Of a DNA stretch of 64,000 nt, positions 24,191 to 37,700 are shown one piece after another. The position numbers were made by a program, and so were the translations under genes. The notes beneath the pieces were generated by a model that worked only from the letters and a program-made list of their open reading frames with translations, was not told the DNA's origin and searched no databases. Numbering within the stretch: the stretch's first letter is position 1; every line of letters starts with the position of its first letter. The DNA is from Mactromeris polynyma (taxonomy: Eukaryota > Mollusca > Bivalvia > Venerida > Mactridae): contig JASFXZ010000053.1 of assembly GCA_032209605.1 (NCBI GenBank), positions 1,612,001-1,676,000 on the forward strand, read 5' to 3'.

Positions 24191-25797
24191 TACAGATTAA
24201 AAAGCGAATATCTCCATACTGCCGCGCGATAATAGTCATGGATACACATATAATACAGAGTACTCGAAAAATTCAATTTTGTAAGAACAAGCAGTCAAAT
24301 TAATGTTCAAGTACTATATTATTTACTAACAACAATAATGAAATGCGTTTTATTACACAAAGAGCACAGTTGTACATAACTTACATGTACATAATAGTGT
24401 GCAGCAACTCTTTAAACAGCGAATTAGAATAACGATCAGTGTAACGATATATATTAAATGGAGAACAATCAATCAAACGTAATTATTCATACATAGAACA
24501 AAGAAATTCCACAAATCAGGCTACAGTAAAAGCTTTATTCAGACGATTAAGTGTCACAGTACACGAACCATGAATGTAAAATACAAATGTATTGATTTAA
24601 GATGCAGCCCTTTTTATGAGAAAGTCTAACCACGTGTCACAATGAACAAGAGATAATGTTTACCAGAAGACATAAAATGACTTGAAGTTAATTAAGAGGG
24701 TAATTATCATTTATCATAAGCATAGCTTTCTGGCAGGATAATATCAGTATCTAAAATTAAGCATTTCGCACTGTCATATTAAAATAAATGTTGCTCAAAA
24801 GTTCAAAAACTTAAATGACACTTTTAGTATGTGCATATTTTTAACAACAAAGGATTGTATTATTGAACAGAATATTTATGGACATGTGGCTTGAAATGTA
24901 CAAATGCAAGCAGAAAAAGAGAACATATTTTAATGAAATTTACTAAACTTTTAATATAATTTTGCATAATTGAAAAAAATGAGTGCAAAATTTGCATTAT
25001 AAAAACTACCCGACCAGTGACTTGAAATGTACAAAATGTAAGCATAAAATGAGAATGCAGTTATATAAAAATATACAAATGTATTACAAAGTCAACATTA
25101 TTTTGCATAATTTATCAAAATGATTGCAAAATTTGCATTATAACATTACAGAAGGCAACGAGGCAAGAAAGTGCAATTGCAGCAGGGTCGTCTTTGGTCA
25201 TGGGAAAGGTCACTGTAACAATAACAATCGAATCGGTCAAAATGCAAATTTCGTTAGAATTATTTTGCTACATTTTTTTGCCAGAATGCCATACTGAATA
25301 TGAATGCAGCCATGACTTGTAATCTGTTGTAAATAAATTCCCCCCTCACAGAATTCAATCTGCTCGGCTGTCTATATCTCCAAAGTGGGGGGGGGGGGGG
25401 ACAGAGTCAAAGTGAAATATATTTAGACGATAAAGGCCACCGGCTTAAAAGCCTATTAAAGAAGAGGTTGGGATCATAGAGCGGTGCTCATGTAGTGTTA
25501 TTACAAAAGATATTACCTTTCGAAACATATGGAAAGTATTATAAGGTTAAAACATATAAAGCCCATCTTGGTTTTATCAGAAATGCTATTTAAGACTTTA
25601 TATTCACCAGTATAATGTCAAGTAGCACCAATGAGTTTTCACATCAGATACTTCCTAACACACAAAGAAAAAAATGCAAATGTGCAACATGTCTGTCATT
25701 ACAAGCCTTGTACAATATGCACAGTTATTGGTATGTGCTAGAGCGAGTAAATATGAGACTACAATTTGTGTATAGCAACTTTTGGTTAAGTAGTTTA

Positions 25798-28700
25798 TTA
25801 TTTTGCTCCCATACGTTTTAGTCGCAAGGCTATATATGCTCCTACTCGACCAATCAGAACCATACAAATCAATGTTCCTATGTAACAATATACGGGAAGA
25901 GAGATACCAGCTTCCTGTAGCACATCTTCGGATGTTACAAGTTCGGAAGAATTATGAAGACACTTAGGGAAGTGTGTAACGCTTGTCAAGTTACAGCTGA
26001 AATGAGTGAAACAAATGTAATTGTACATAATGAGATAAGGTTTACCAACGAAATATATTGTACATGTACGTATAGCACGCATCGTAAAAACTACATAGAT
26101 TAATATCTAAATACATGTATATGTATATATATATTTAAAACTTTCAAGAAAGGTACACTACTTTACTTACTGGATAGGCAGCATATCCTCAAATGTAATT
26201 ATACACATTGCACTCAGCGGGTAATGAATGATTGATATGTATTTTCCCCATAAAAACCAGGATGGAAAAGTTTGAGTGATAAAACCACTCAACAGAAGCC
26301 CAATTAGTATAACTGCTCTCGCAGTTAACAAAGATGCCTTGATGTCATTGATCGTCGCTCCAATGAATAGGCCAATTCCCTGTAATCATACAAAATCATA
26401 TTTTGCGTAACTTATTTAAAGTCGTTTAAACATGTATGCCTAGCAATTTGTCGCATGCTTAGCACGATATATCTAATACCATCAAATTATTTTGCTTAAC
26501 CAATATAAACTTTCATTATTCAGTTGTTTATTTTGAACATAATGTGGTAAGGCGACGTATATTTTTGACACGATACAACCGATTTTCACCAAATTAATGG
26601 GCTCTACAAACCCGTCGTATGTTACTGGCATACTGTTGAAGATGGCGTAAAAAATCCCGCACAACATCAGTAATGGCAGCATTATACCGTATATATAAAT
26701 AATTTTTTTAGAAGTGTAATTAGCCTTTGTTAATGAATATGTATCTTGCTATTATAAGAACAATAAGAAATAACTGGTCAGTTACGTACTTGAGCATTGA
26801 GAACACTCAGTATAAATATTGTACAAGTTATGAAGAATTCTCTAACACCACTCAATCCGGCCATCCAGTAAACAGACGTATAAAACAGTGTTGGCAACAC
26901 TAAGACTAGTGGTAATTCACTGACTGTCTTAGAAAAATAGTAAGAAGATAATCTGTATGCACCAGATGCGCGTTCTTTGGAGACAACGCCAAGCTCTGCA
27001 GGAACTGAAACAATAACAGTTTTGTCGATTTATTTTTAGAAGTGAGGGAAAGAAGTACGAAGAAGGCTTTACTCACAATACATCCTGTACATGAACTCGA
27101 CCATGCCGAACAGAATGAGGAGGATGTCATACAAACTAGTAAGGAGGTGAATGGAGAATAGGAGATATGGAACCGAAGAAAAATATGCAAATAAATCAAA
27201 GAACAACATAGACTCTGAATGCTATTATGTACAAAACATTCATGTGCTACATGTAGATAGTTATCTTCTTTTTGAAGGATCGAATGCTTCATAAAACCTA
27301 GTATCCTAAAATAAGAATAGGATATATCGATAAAGAACATACTACAGCCGAACAGAAATCTCCTAGACTTGCGTTAACCCAAAGTTATAAGATCGGATTC
27401 CAGTCAGTGAGGGCATAATTGTCAATGGGCAATTTAATTACTACTGCAGTGCTTGAGCACGGATTCAAAACAAATTGCAACATTTGTAGTAAATCATGAC
27501 ACAACCGATTTAAAGATACTTACATGCTACAATCACACCCATTGCAGCAGTAAGTGACCATTGAACGACACTGACACATAGCTGAAACAATGAAATTCAA
27601 ACTTCAAACAAAGTAAATTATAATTAATGTATTCATATATTCATATTGTACTCAAAACATGTCTTAAACACATACGATCCGAACATTTCACCCCTTGTAT
27701 AGATGTATATCCGCTAAAACTGTCCAGCAAGTTATCATTTTGTTGTTTCACGCTCGCTGTTATTTAAAACGGATTCGTATACAATACAAACGTTGCAGTA
27801 TATATGGCAAAACTAACAGTTAATCTGAATTGATATATGAAAGAAACAAAACGTAATTGTTTGATATATAGTTGTAAGACTCACTAGGCCCATTCTGTCC
27901 CGGAACACTTCATCAGATTTAGGTATCTGATAGAACAGTATTCCAGCAACACTCGTCAGTACAACACAGTATACAATGTCGTACATGTGGAGAATTCGAC
28001 CTCTGGACTGTTTGAAATTTCTCCAACATAACATCTGAATTTGTGTTTTGAAACTGGTCGGCCATTTTTGTTGACTAGAAATATTTACAGCAGTAATATC
28101 TATGTCCTCCAGAGTGATGGTTGTTCCTGAAGAGTCTACAAATACGAATACACTGCATGTAGGTTACAGAGCGAGCGAGTGAGAGATGGTAGATGGAGAG
28201 ACGGGTATAGAGACGGGAGAAGTAGAGAGAGAGGGACATACTCATTTTAGGATGTCAGGATCGTTGAAAAGTGGTAAACACAAACCATATGATGCTAAGA
28301 GAAAAGAACAACATACTTAATAAGTAGGACGTTTTGATAGCATACCATTGTCTACACAACAAGTAGGATGTTGGGAAAGCAGGAAGTTATGGTCATAACA
28401 TGTAGAACGCTGGAAGAGCAAACAACTTACAAACATAACATGCTCGATGTAAAGACAGTGGAAAGTTATAAGCACAACATGTAGGATTCGCTGAGAGTAG
28501 AAAATTACGAGCCCATCCCGGTTGTGTCAGTGGTTAAAGCACTAGGCTTTCGCCCGGGAGGTCATGGCTCGATTCCTGGGCTCGTCCGTCATGTTCTTCC
28601 GTGACATCTTGTTACCGTCAACTGTCCTCCACCTTTGATTTATATATAAATGTTAACAGCTGCTTATGGAAGGGCAAATTAGTACTGGTTGTTAATTAAT

Positions 28701-31700
28701 TTAAGAAAAACGCGTTAGGTCAACTGATGGCGATATATAAATGAAGCTGAAGCGTTTGAAAATGTGAGTTATCAACACAAGTATAGCATACAAAGAGAGA
28801 AAGATACAATCACGTAGTTACGTTACGTACATTTTCTTGAAATGATCTGTTTACTTGTATCGTTGTTTCTAATAGATCCATTGTCACCAGGAAGACCACT
28901 TCTTTGTCCATTTTGGTTCTTATCAGTGATCGACAACCTTCAAATCATCGGAATAATAAACCGGTTCATTATAATATCTATAGTTCCGCTGGTCATTTAA
29001 TGTAATAAAATGTATATCATTAAGAAATGATTTTTTGCATATCAGTGTTGTGTTAACCAATCAACTCTTACGTTAACCCCTAAACCAACTTCTCTGCAAC
29101 CGAACAACGTTTGTAACCTTGACGCAGATTGGTTAACATTTCGATAAGGGTAACGTTACCTATCGAAATTCACTGAATTTCGGTGAATTTACCGATGTCC
29201 ATTTTGGATCGTAAGTGATCAGCAATCGTAACATCTCGGCATTTTGTTTATGTTGCACAACAAATCTTAAACTTCAAAATGCGTCGGCCATATTTCTTGT
29301 TAAACGTTAACACAATGGGGCAAAATTAAAGCAAGTTCCGTTAACAAGTGAATAATTACGTATATATCCTTTGATTGCAACACCGACTTACAATAGTTTG
29401 CACCATACTTTGTACTATTGCTGAACACCGATTCTTCAGTAAAGGAGTATGATAAACTTGATATTTGCCAGACTGCAAAGAACTAGATAGAACAAATAAC
29501 CAAATGTTTAAGTTGTACTGAATTGTTAATGACAATCTGATATTTATTGATGTATCATAAAAACAGCGATCACTTACTTGTCATTATGTCTGTATGCTGA
29601 TACAAGTTCGTCAATTTTAGGTTTGTCTGATTTCAGGACTTCAACTAAAATGGTATAACTCTATAATTTGTTAATAGACTAAAGATCCGGCATCGAACGC
29701 CACTAACAACTAACTATAATATTAAGAGATGAGCGAAATTTTGAAAGTTATAAACCGGATTCTCTAATTAATAGTATTTTTACTTGTAGTGAAACAGAAA
29801 ATATTTCACCTAAAATGCAAATTTGACATCAACAGCATTCAATTAAAACGCAGAGAAAGTTAAGAGTGGTTAATAAAAATAACTGGATCTTTTTTAAATT
29901 AAAAAATTCCCGATGAAATCAAATTGCGCCGTTATGACTATGAGCAACTAAATATATATTTGTAAGATATTCAATGCCTATCTGGACATGATTTGGTACG
30001 AAAGGAAAGTATACGAAAACACAAACAAACCACGTATAACTTTCCAGATATCTAAAGATACGTACGCATAAAATCTGCTGGGTTGTACAAGGGGTCACAA
30101 GGATATCCCATTCTCTTCAGGAAATCTAAGGGTTCCTTGTGTGCAGCCCCGAAATAGACAACCTCAAAATAAAGCAAAATATGTATAATACAATAAATCA
30201 TACAATCTGTGCACTGCGTGTTAATTTACGACATTTGACAAATATTGAAACAGGTAAAACATCAATGAAAATAGTAAAAATGCAAAAGACCTACATGGTT
30301 GGATGTAAATGTGACTGTGGAAGCAAACACAGGAGACAAACAAAAGTTAATGAACATCTTAATACAAAGTGACAATTATTAAACCATGTTGTAATATTTA
30401 CTGTATAAAATATCACAATTTCCTATGCTGTGGTCTCCCTTTACAAATTACAGAGACCTCTGCAATCACAAACAGGTTAACAGTATTTTATTATAGTTTC
30501 TTAAGCTGTTGTTATATATATTAGATGTTGACCTTATTCTGGTTATATAGGTTGTTCAATGAAAAATAAATCCGATCTAATTAATTCAAGACCTTGTTTG
30601 CAATGTGTAACGGTGGTTATTTTCAAACGTACTGCATTGCGAGACATTCGTTAAGGCGGTGATTTAAGTACTACTAGCCCTAATTTGTAAAACTCTAAAC
30701 AATACCTGTCCCAACGCCATAAGAAGTAAAGAATCAACCATATGATATATCTGACTCGATGGCTGATGTATTGTTATTATAACTGTCTTGTTATATTGAC
30801 TCGCATAAATCTTGAGTTGTTTCACAAGAGAAAGAGCAGTGCTTGAATCTAGACCTGATGTTGGTTCCTGTAAAATATGTACGGGTAACTCCTTGTTCGT
30901 TCCAGTCAAGTACAAGTATAGATATATTACGGCATCACATTCCGATATGAGCATTATTGATTCCTGAAGCAAAACCAATGAAATGAAACACATCGACACA
31001 CATTTTATCTCAATCATCTACCTGTCGCCTCAACTGGACAAATCAACATCACACTGATACCATTTTGAGAATATTGCATTTGATTTGTTGAAAAGCATTT
31101 ACGTTGAATGAGTTACTTAACCGGTCAGCGGAATTGGAATTTAACCTATTTAGCAAGTACAAGTGTGTTCACTATATCGACTATAAAGAGCTAATGGCGG
31201 CGAAATACTTGGCACCAGAATCTCAATCTCGCTAAAACATTAAAGATGGTTTTAAAGAACAACTATATTGTCTGTGATCAGTCGAGAACAAATAGAACAG
31301 TTTTAACTCACGTCACATAAGAGTATATCAGGGTCTGTGAGCAGTTCACAAGCAATGCTAGCTCTCTTCTTTTCACCATCAGAAAGTCCACGTAAAAACA
31401 TGTCTCCCATTACTGCAACAAATCATAGTTCAGATAATTAAAATGTAATTACTGCTCAGTGTATCGACAATGAAGACGAAATGGCTGCTTGACTGGTACC
31501 AAATGAAGAATACTCGAGCTACGACCTGTAATTGATACTGGGATTATTTGTAAACTTAATTGCGAACAATGTCGTTCGTGTTAATATTAGGAATGATAGG
31601 CAAGGCGTGGATTTCATATGTAGAGAAGGACAATTGACTGTCATTCCATTATTTGACAAGGATTTGACAGTGTACCAACCAGCAGAACCAACATTGTATT

Positions 31701-34700
31701 ACTATGTACATGGCAGTGGACTTAATGTCCCAAAACTTGACAATGTACCAATGGATCTAACATCACTTACTGTACAATGGGTGTGAACCGAATGTGTCAT
31801 TATTAAAGAACATGGCTTGGGTAGTGGACCCATCATTTCAATACTTGATAAAGGTCGGTGCACCCAGTATTCCAGTATTAGAAAATGGGCAGTGGACCTT
31901 CCATTCCAATTCTTGACAAAGGGCAGTGGACCCACCATTTCAGTACGTTATAAAGGTCGATGGACCCATGTTCCAGTATTTGCAAAGGGCAGTGGACCTA
32001 CCATTTCAGTACTTGACAAAGGGCAGTGGACCTTCCATTCAAGTACTTGAAAAAGGGCTGAGGACCTACCATTCCAGTACTTGTCAAGGCCAGTGGACCT
32101 TCCATTCCAGTACTTGACAAAGGGCAGTGGACCTACCATTCCAGTTGGTATCGAGACTTTTCAACCCCAAGACTTTTCAACCCCTGTTAAAATCAAGACT
32201 TTTCGACCCCTAATAAACCTAGACTTTTCAACCCCTCGTATATGTTTTTAATTGGACAATTATCACATTTGTTACCTGGAAAAATGTTGACAATCACGTT
32301 GTTTAAGTTTAATTTTTAAGTTTATTTACATTCCAAAATGAATACTGATAAAGATATATACACACAAAATACACACAGTCATTCTATCACATTTTATTTG
32401 GCCTAAAACTGCAGGTGGAATTTAATTGGTATTTAATTGATGATGTGATTCGTTATTCTAATTAAGTCTAATTACGCTGTCACTTACACTCAAACATTAT
32501 TTATTTATATATACATGACTTTATTGCCTCCATTTTCTGGAGATATATGGTTTAACAATTATTTATGAATATATACATACATATTATTATTTTTGTTATG
32601 CAATTATTTTACAGTGTATAAGACATGACATCATAGCTAGCTCTAACATACATGGAATAGCAAAAACTTATGAAGACAGCAGATTTAATTTTTTTTATAA
32701 CAATTGCATTAATTCTGCTTATATTTGTATAGCTACGTTTGTGAGTTTTTAAGTTTTTGCTCTTCCACTTTCTCCTTCAATTAAAATTAATTGCATTTGT
32801 CACATTTTGTATACAAATCGAAATTGATTTTGTGTGTTTTAATTACATATATGATACTTCATAATATTTTATCAATGTTGAAGTACAAACAACATTGCAT
32901 TGTAGATATTCTGTGATATTGTGTTAATTAGTCAGTGTCTAGTAAGCCAAGTGTGGCTGAGCACAAACTATTTTTATGTTTTTTACTTTGTAAAATGTAC
33001 TGTAATATTTTATGTTTGACACTATAATAAACTATATATATTATTACATAAAGGAAGAATAGTGAATACTATATTACAGCATATAGAAAGGAAAAAAAGA
33101 CGAATACATAGCCAATAGAATAGAATAAAACATCAAGTCTCCTGCACGTAACTAGTCTCACATTATGTTAATATTTGACCTCACGGAGTATGTTTACTTC
33201 AAACGAAACGAAAATTTGACACTATACATGTAAGGAAATGGTAATACGTATTATTGGTAAAGCAGTCTCAGGAATTTGCCGAGACTGCTTTACCAATTCA
33301 AACTATCCAAACACTTTTTATTCAAACTGGCACATAAATTGACTCAGAAACACTTTTTATTTCACACTGGCACACTATTTATTCACACTGTCACAATTAC
33401 TTGCACATACACTTAACCGTTTATCTCGCCGATTTCACGCAGAAAATCCTCGCATACAATGTCCCGTTCATCATACTTGTCCCAGAGTAGTTACGTAACA
33501 CAGTCAACAAACATAACAATTACATTGTTTTTATTGGTATAGTCGATCATTAATCATTGACCATTTGTTATATCAAAAAACTGTTTATATTAATGATATT
33601 TGGTCGATTTTAATAATTGTATTTAACTAACTATTCCTTATTTCTGAAAAATAAATATCAATAGTAGCACTCCTAAATCTTATCATATTATCTAATCACC
33701 CGCTACAGCGGCTTCTCACCTTTTTAATCACCTCGCTAAGCGAGCACGCGTCATTACGTAACACAGTCAACAAACATAACAATACATTGTCTTTATTTAA
33801 GCACTGACTCAAAGATTGAATTGATAAACCTTTCAAAATTAATTTATTATGCAAATGATATTAGAACTCAATAATTGCCCTTTCCTCATGTCATCTGTAT
33901 ATGTTGACTTTGTGTTTCTTTATTGGTACAGATAGACTGAGATATACCTGGTACATGTACATGTATATATATTTTCATTGACCACTTTGCTAATGTAACA
34001 CAATTGTTTCACATTCATGAAAGCTCTTTGTAAACTAATATTTTTTTATTTCTTTTACGACTTTCTCTACATTATATATTATATTGTATTGTATGCTATA
34101 CACATGTAGGCCTACGAATGTTTTATTCAATAAATATATTGAGTTGAGTTATTGGTTAAACCTAAACAAATTTCGGAAATCATTATGGTTTAAGACACAT
34201 TATATACATTTATTTGTTTCAACCTGTATTACTCTATCAAAATCGGTGATAAAAGAGAATATATATCTTAATCATTATTATGGCATCTGCAATCTTAGGT
34301 ACTATATGTAAAACATATATTAATTGATAAAGGCATTTTAAGAAGGACCTACTGATATACATTCATATAAGTCTTAACGACCTATCCAATTTTAGACAAT
34401 TGTGAGAATATACTGATTCATTCACCTACATATAATAGCCAATGGCCGCATACATAGTGATAAATCCGTCGGAGATTATACATTTATGAACCGTAACGGG
34501 ATGAGTGTAGTTGACTATTTATTACTGAACCACATTGATTTTGACCACATTACGTCTTTTGAAATTATGTTGCCAAATGATTTATCTGACCATCGTGCAA
34601 TACATTTTTGTATTGAACGACTACGCCCACTTGAAAGTACACGTGACCAAAATACCGAGCCTGAAATATTTTTAGCGCGGGATGATGCGCAAACTACGAC

Positions 34701-37700
34701 TTTTCGTTCACTTTTACTGAATGACGTGACACGCTTAAATCAGCTGACTACTAATTTAAATGATAATACGATAGATGAGTCGATCAATTGCTTTACACAT
34801 TTAATGCAAGATAACGCCTTCAAGGTTTTTGGTAAACTTAAGAAAGATAACTCATTGTCCAAAGAAAAAATGGTTCAATAAAGAATGCTATGATGCGCGT
34901 AAAATATCTAATCAAGCGAAAAACATTTTTTTAAGAAATAGAAACACAGATAATAAAGACGATTTCCTAAATAAAAAGCGTACTTACGCGAATGTGAAGC
35001 GCAAATATAAACGCATATTCATGAAAACTGAAGGAAAACGGGTTTCATTATTAGCGAAGTCTAACCCAAAATTATTTTGGAAAAATATTAAGACACAATA
35101 TAAAAAAACGCAAAATGAAAATAATAACTTGAACTTAAATGACATATATTCGCATTTTAATGATTTATACGGATCAGTACCTACATATAATAATGACCAA
35201 AGTAACGATGCGACATATGAAAACTATATCTATGACAATGATTTAGATATTGCATTTACTACTTCGGAAATAAAACATGCTGTTTTTTCACAGAATAACT
35301 CAAAAAGTCCTGGCACAGATAATTTAATAGCGGAAGTGTTTAAGAATTCTTTTGATATAATTTCACCATTTTTAACTAGATTTTACAATAAAATATTTAA
35401 TGATGGTGTATTCCCGAAATGCTGGGAAGAGGGTATTATTATACCTATATTTAAAGGCGGGTCTCACGAAGCAAAAAACTATCGAGGAATAACACTCAAC
35501 AATATTCTCCAAGTTGTTAGTTAATAGACTTACTACATGGGTGGCTAAACATGATAAATTTATCGATAATCAGTTTGGTTTTCAAAAAAATAAATCTACC
35601 ACAGATTGTATCTTTGTACTTTATGCTATAATTGCGAAAACTTTATCAACCAAAAAAAATTATACGTAGCATTCTTAATCTGGGAAAAAATGTTTGACAG
35701 AATTGACAGAATGCTTTTATGGAGAAAATTACTGAAGGAGAATATAAGTACTAAATTCATAAATGCACTACAATCTATGTATTCTACCGTTACGTCATCT
35801 GTTCGATATAATCATATGAAATCTAATCCGATCAACTCTAAAATCGGTGTAAAACAGGGCGATCCTGCCAGTAGCATTTTGTGTCTTTTTTTCCTTGACG
35901 ACATATTAATTAATATAAATAAATCTATAAATGGTATTGTAAGCATTGATGATATACAATTATTCCTTTTATTATTTGCTGACGACGCTGCTGTATTTGC
36001 ATATGATCCAGTATCGTTACATTCTATCCTAAATGATATAGAACAATACTGTAATACATGGAACTTAAGATTGAATGTCGCAAAAACATTTTTGAAAAAG
36101 GAAGACATACGTCATATGATTTTTTCATCTATAATACACGAATTGACATTGTTGAATCATTTTAATATTTAGGAATACATCTTTTTAAAAATGGATGTTG
36201 GAACCGCACTCAAAAACGAATTGCCCAACATGCCTCATTCTCATTACATAATTTATTTATAGTATACAATCAATTAGATATTCCAATATCTCAGAGGATC
36301 AATCTATTCGACTCTATTGTTTTGCCAACATTAAACTATTCTGCTGAAGTCTGGGGTCATCATACGAGCCCAAATATTGAAGCAATTTTCTCCAAATTTT
36401 GTAGAAGGATATTATGTGTTAAACGATTAACAAATTTAAACGCTCTGTATGGAGAGTCAGGACGTATACCCTTGTATGTACACAGAAAATTAATATTGAT
36501 TAAATATTGGATAAAAATATTAACACTTAACGAACAAAGTATACTTTTTAAAACTTATAAAATGCTTAAGAATGATGCTGATGATGGCCTATCATACAAT
36601 GGGAGTAATTGGGCATATAATACAAAGAACATTTTAGAACAAATAGAATTGTCAAATATGTGGAACAACCAATTTAACATGCTTATTAATTACAACACTG
36701 TTAAACAACGAATATTAGACATTTTTCACCAAAGCTGGTATTCTTCAATTAATAATTCAACTCGCCTAGAAACATACAGTTTATTCAAACACTCATTTAA
36801 TTTAGAAAGATATCTCGACGTAATCAAAGAATCTAAATTTAGAATTGCTCTCGCAAGATTTCGAACATCATTTCATGACTTAGCTGTAGAACGTGGCCGA
36901 TATTTAAATATACATAGAAACGACAGAATTTGTAAAAACTGTTAATATGTTTTGAAAGCAATAAACTATTGAATTGAATTGAATTGAATATATATAATAA
37001 CAAAACCATTTCAAGGCATTTAGCGGGCATATATCACCTTAAACAACGTACACTTGACAGTTTCCACATAATTAAAATGTGAGGGTTACATCAATAGAAC
37101 ACAATTGTGATTTACAATAACATACATTTACTACTGTCTATACCTTTCGTTGTAGTTTAATGCGCAAAATATATATACATGCATGTTTATGTTTCAAGTG
37201 GTGTAACATTACAAAAGGAAAAATGTTAATCTCCAGTACATGACTAATTTAACGCGCATACAGCTAAATATTGTCGTTTTTATTAAAGTTAAGGCATTCG
37301 TATTAATTACCTGAATAACAAATAAGTAGATATGTTTCAAATTCAAATATCTCTTTCAGGAACATGATATGCCTTATACCCATTAGTGACAAAAACATGC
37401 ATCATATGACGTGCACGCAACGATCAAATATTTGCAATATCATTGTTTTATTTTCAAATAAAACCGACCATCTGTTCAGACGAGTTATCACATATCCGTG
37501 TATGTTTCTACGATACAATAACAGTTAATATCATATTGCACAGTGTGCATATACTACGCAAATGAGCGGGAAAACCTAAATGAAAATTATACGCTGATTG
37601 TTTACAATTTACAAAACGAATACTGATGAAAAATATTAACACTTTGATGTATTAAATAAGAACCCTCATGAACACTGCAGCAAACACAAAAATAAATATG

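Larger units (their letters stand above)
20563..25797. repeat. 3' flank of copy B, paralogous to 52938-58263
   Basis: Runs collinear with the 3' flank of copy C over about 5 kb with small indels. Includes the decayed exon at 20881, dispersed repeats at 21205 and 23505, a TA-flanked MITE at 24014, paired 70-bp direct repeats (23786-23860 and 24507-24575, AAATTCCACAAATCAGGCT) and a degenerate 130-bp tandem repeat at 24880-25150 (GACTTGAAATGTACAAAATG). A run of 14 G lies at 25387-25400. No intact gene is seen. Confidence 0.75.

Noticed and set aside
25387..25400. G-quadruplex regulatory site
   Set aside because: A single run of 14 G is simple sequence; it is absent from the matching place near 57780.
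28508..28584. tRNA gene
   Set aside because: A SINE body follows, the copy is intronic and repeated, and the internal promoter is imperfect.
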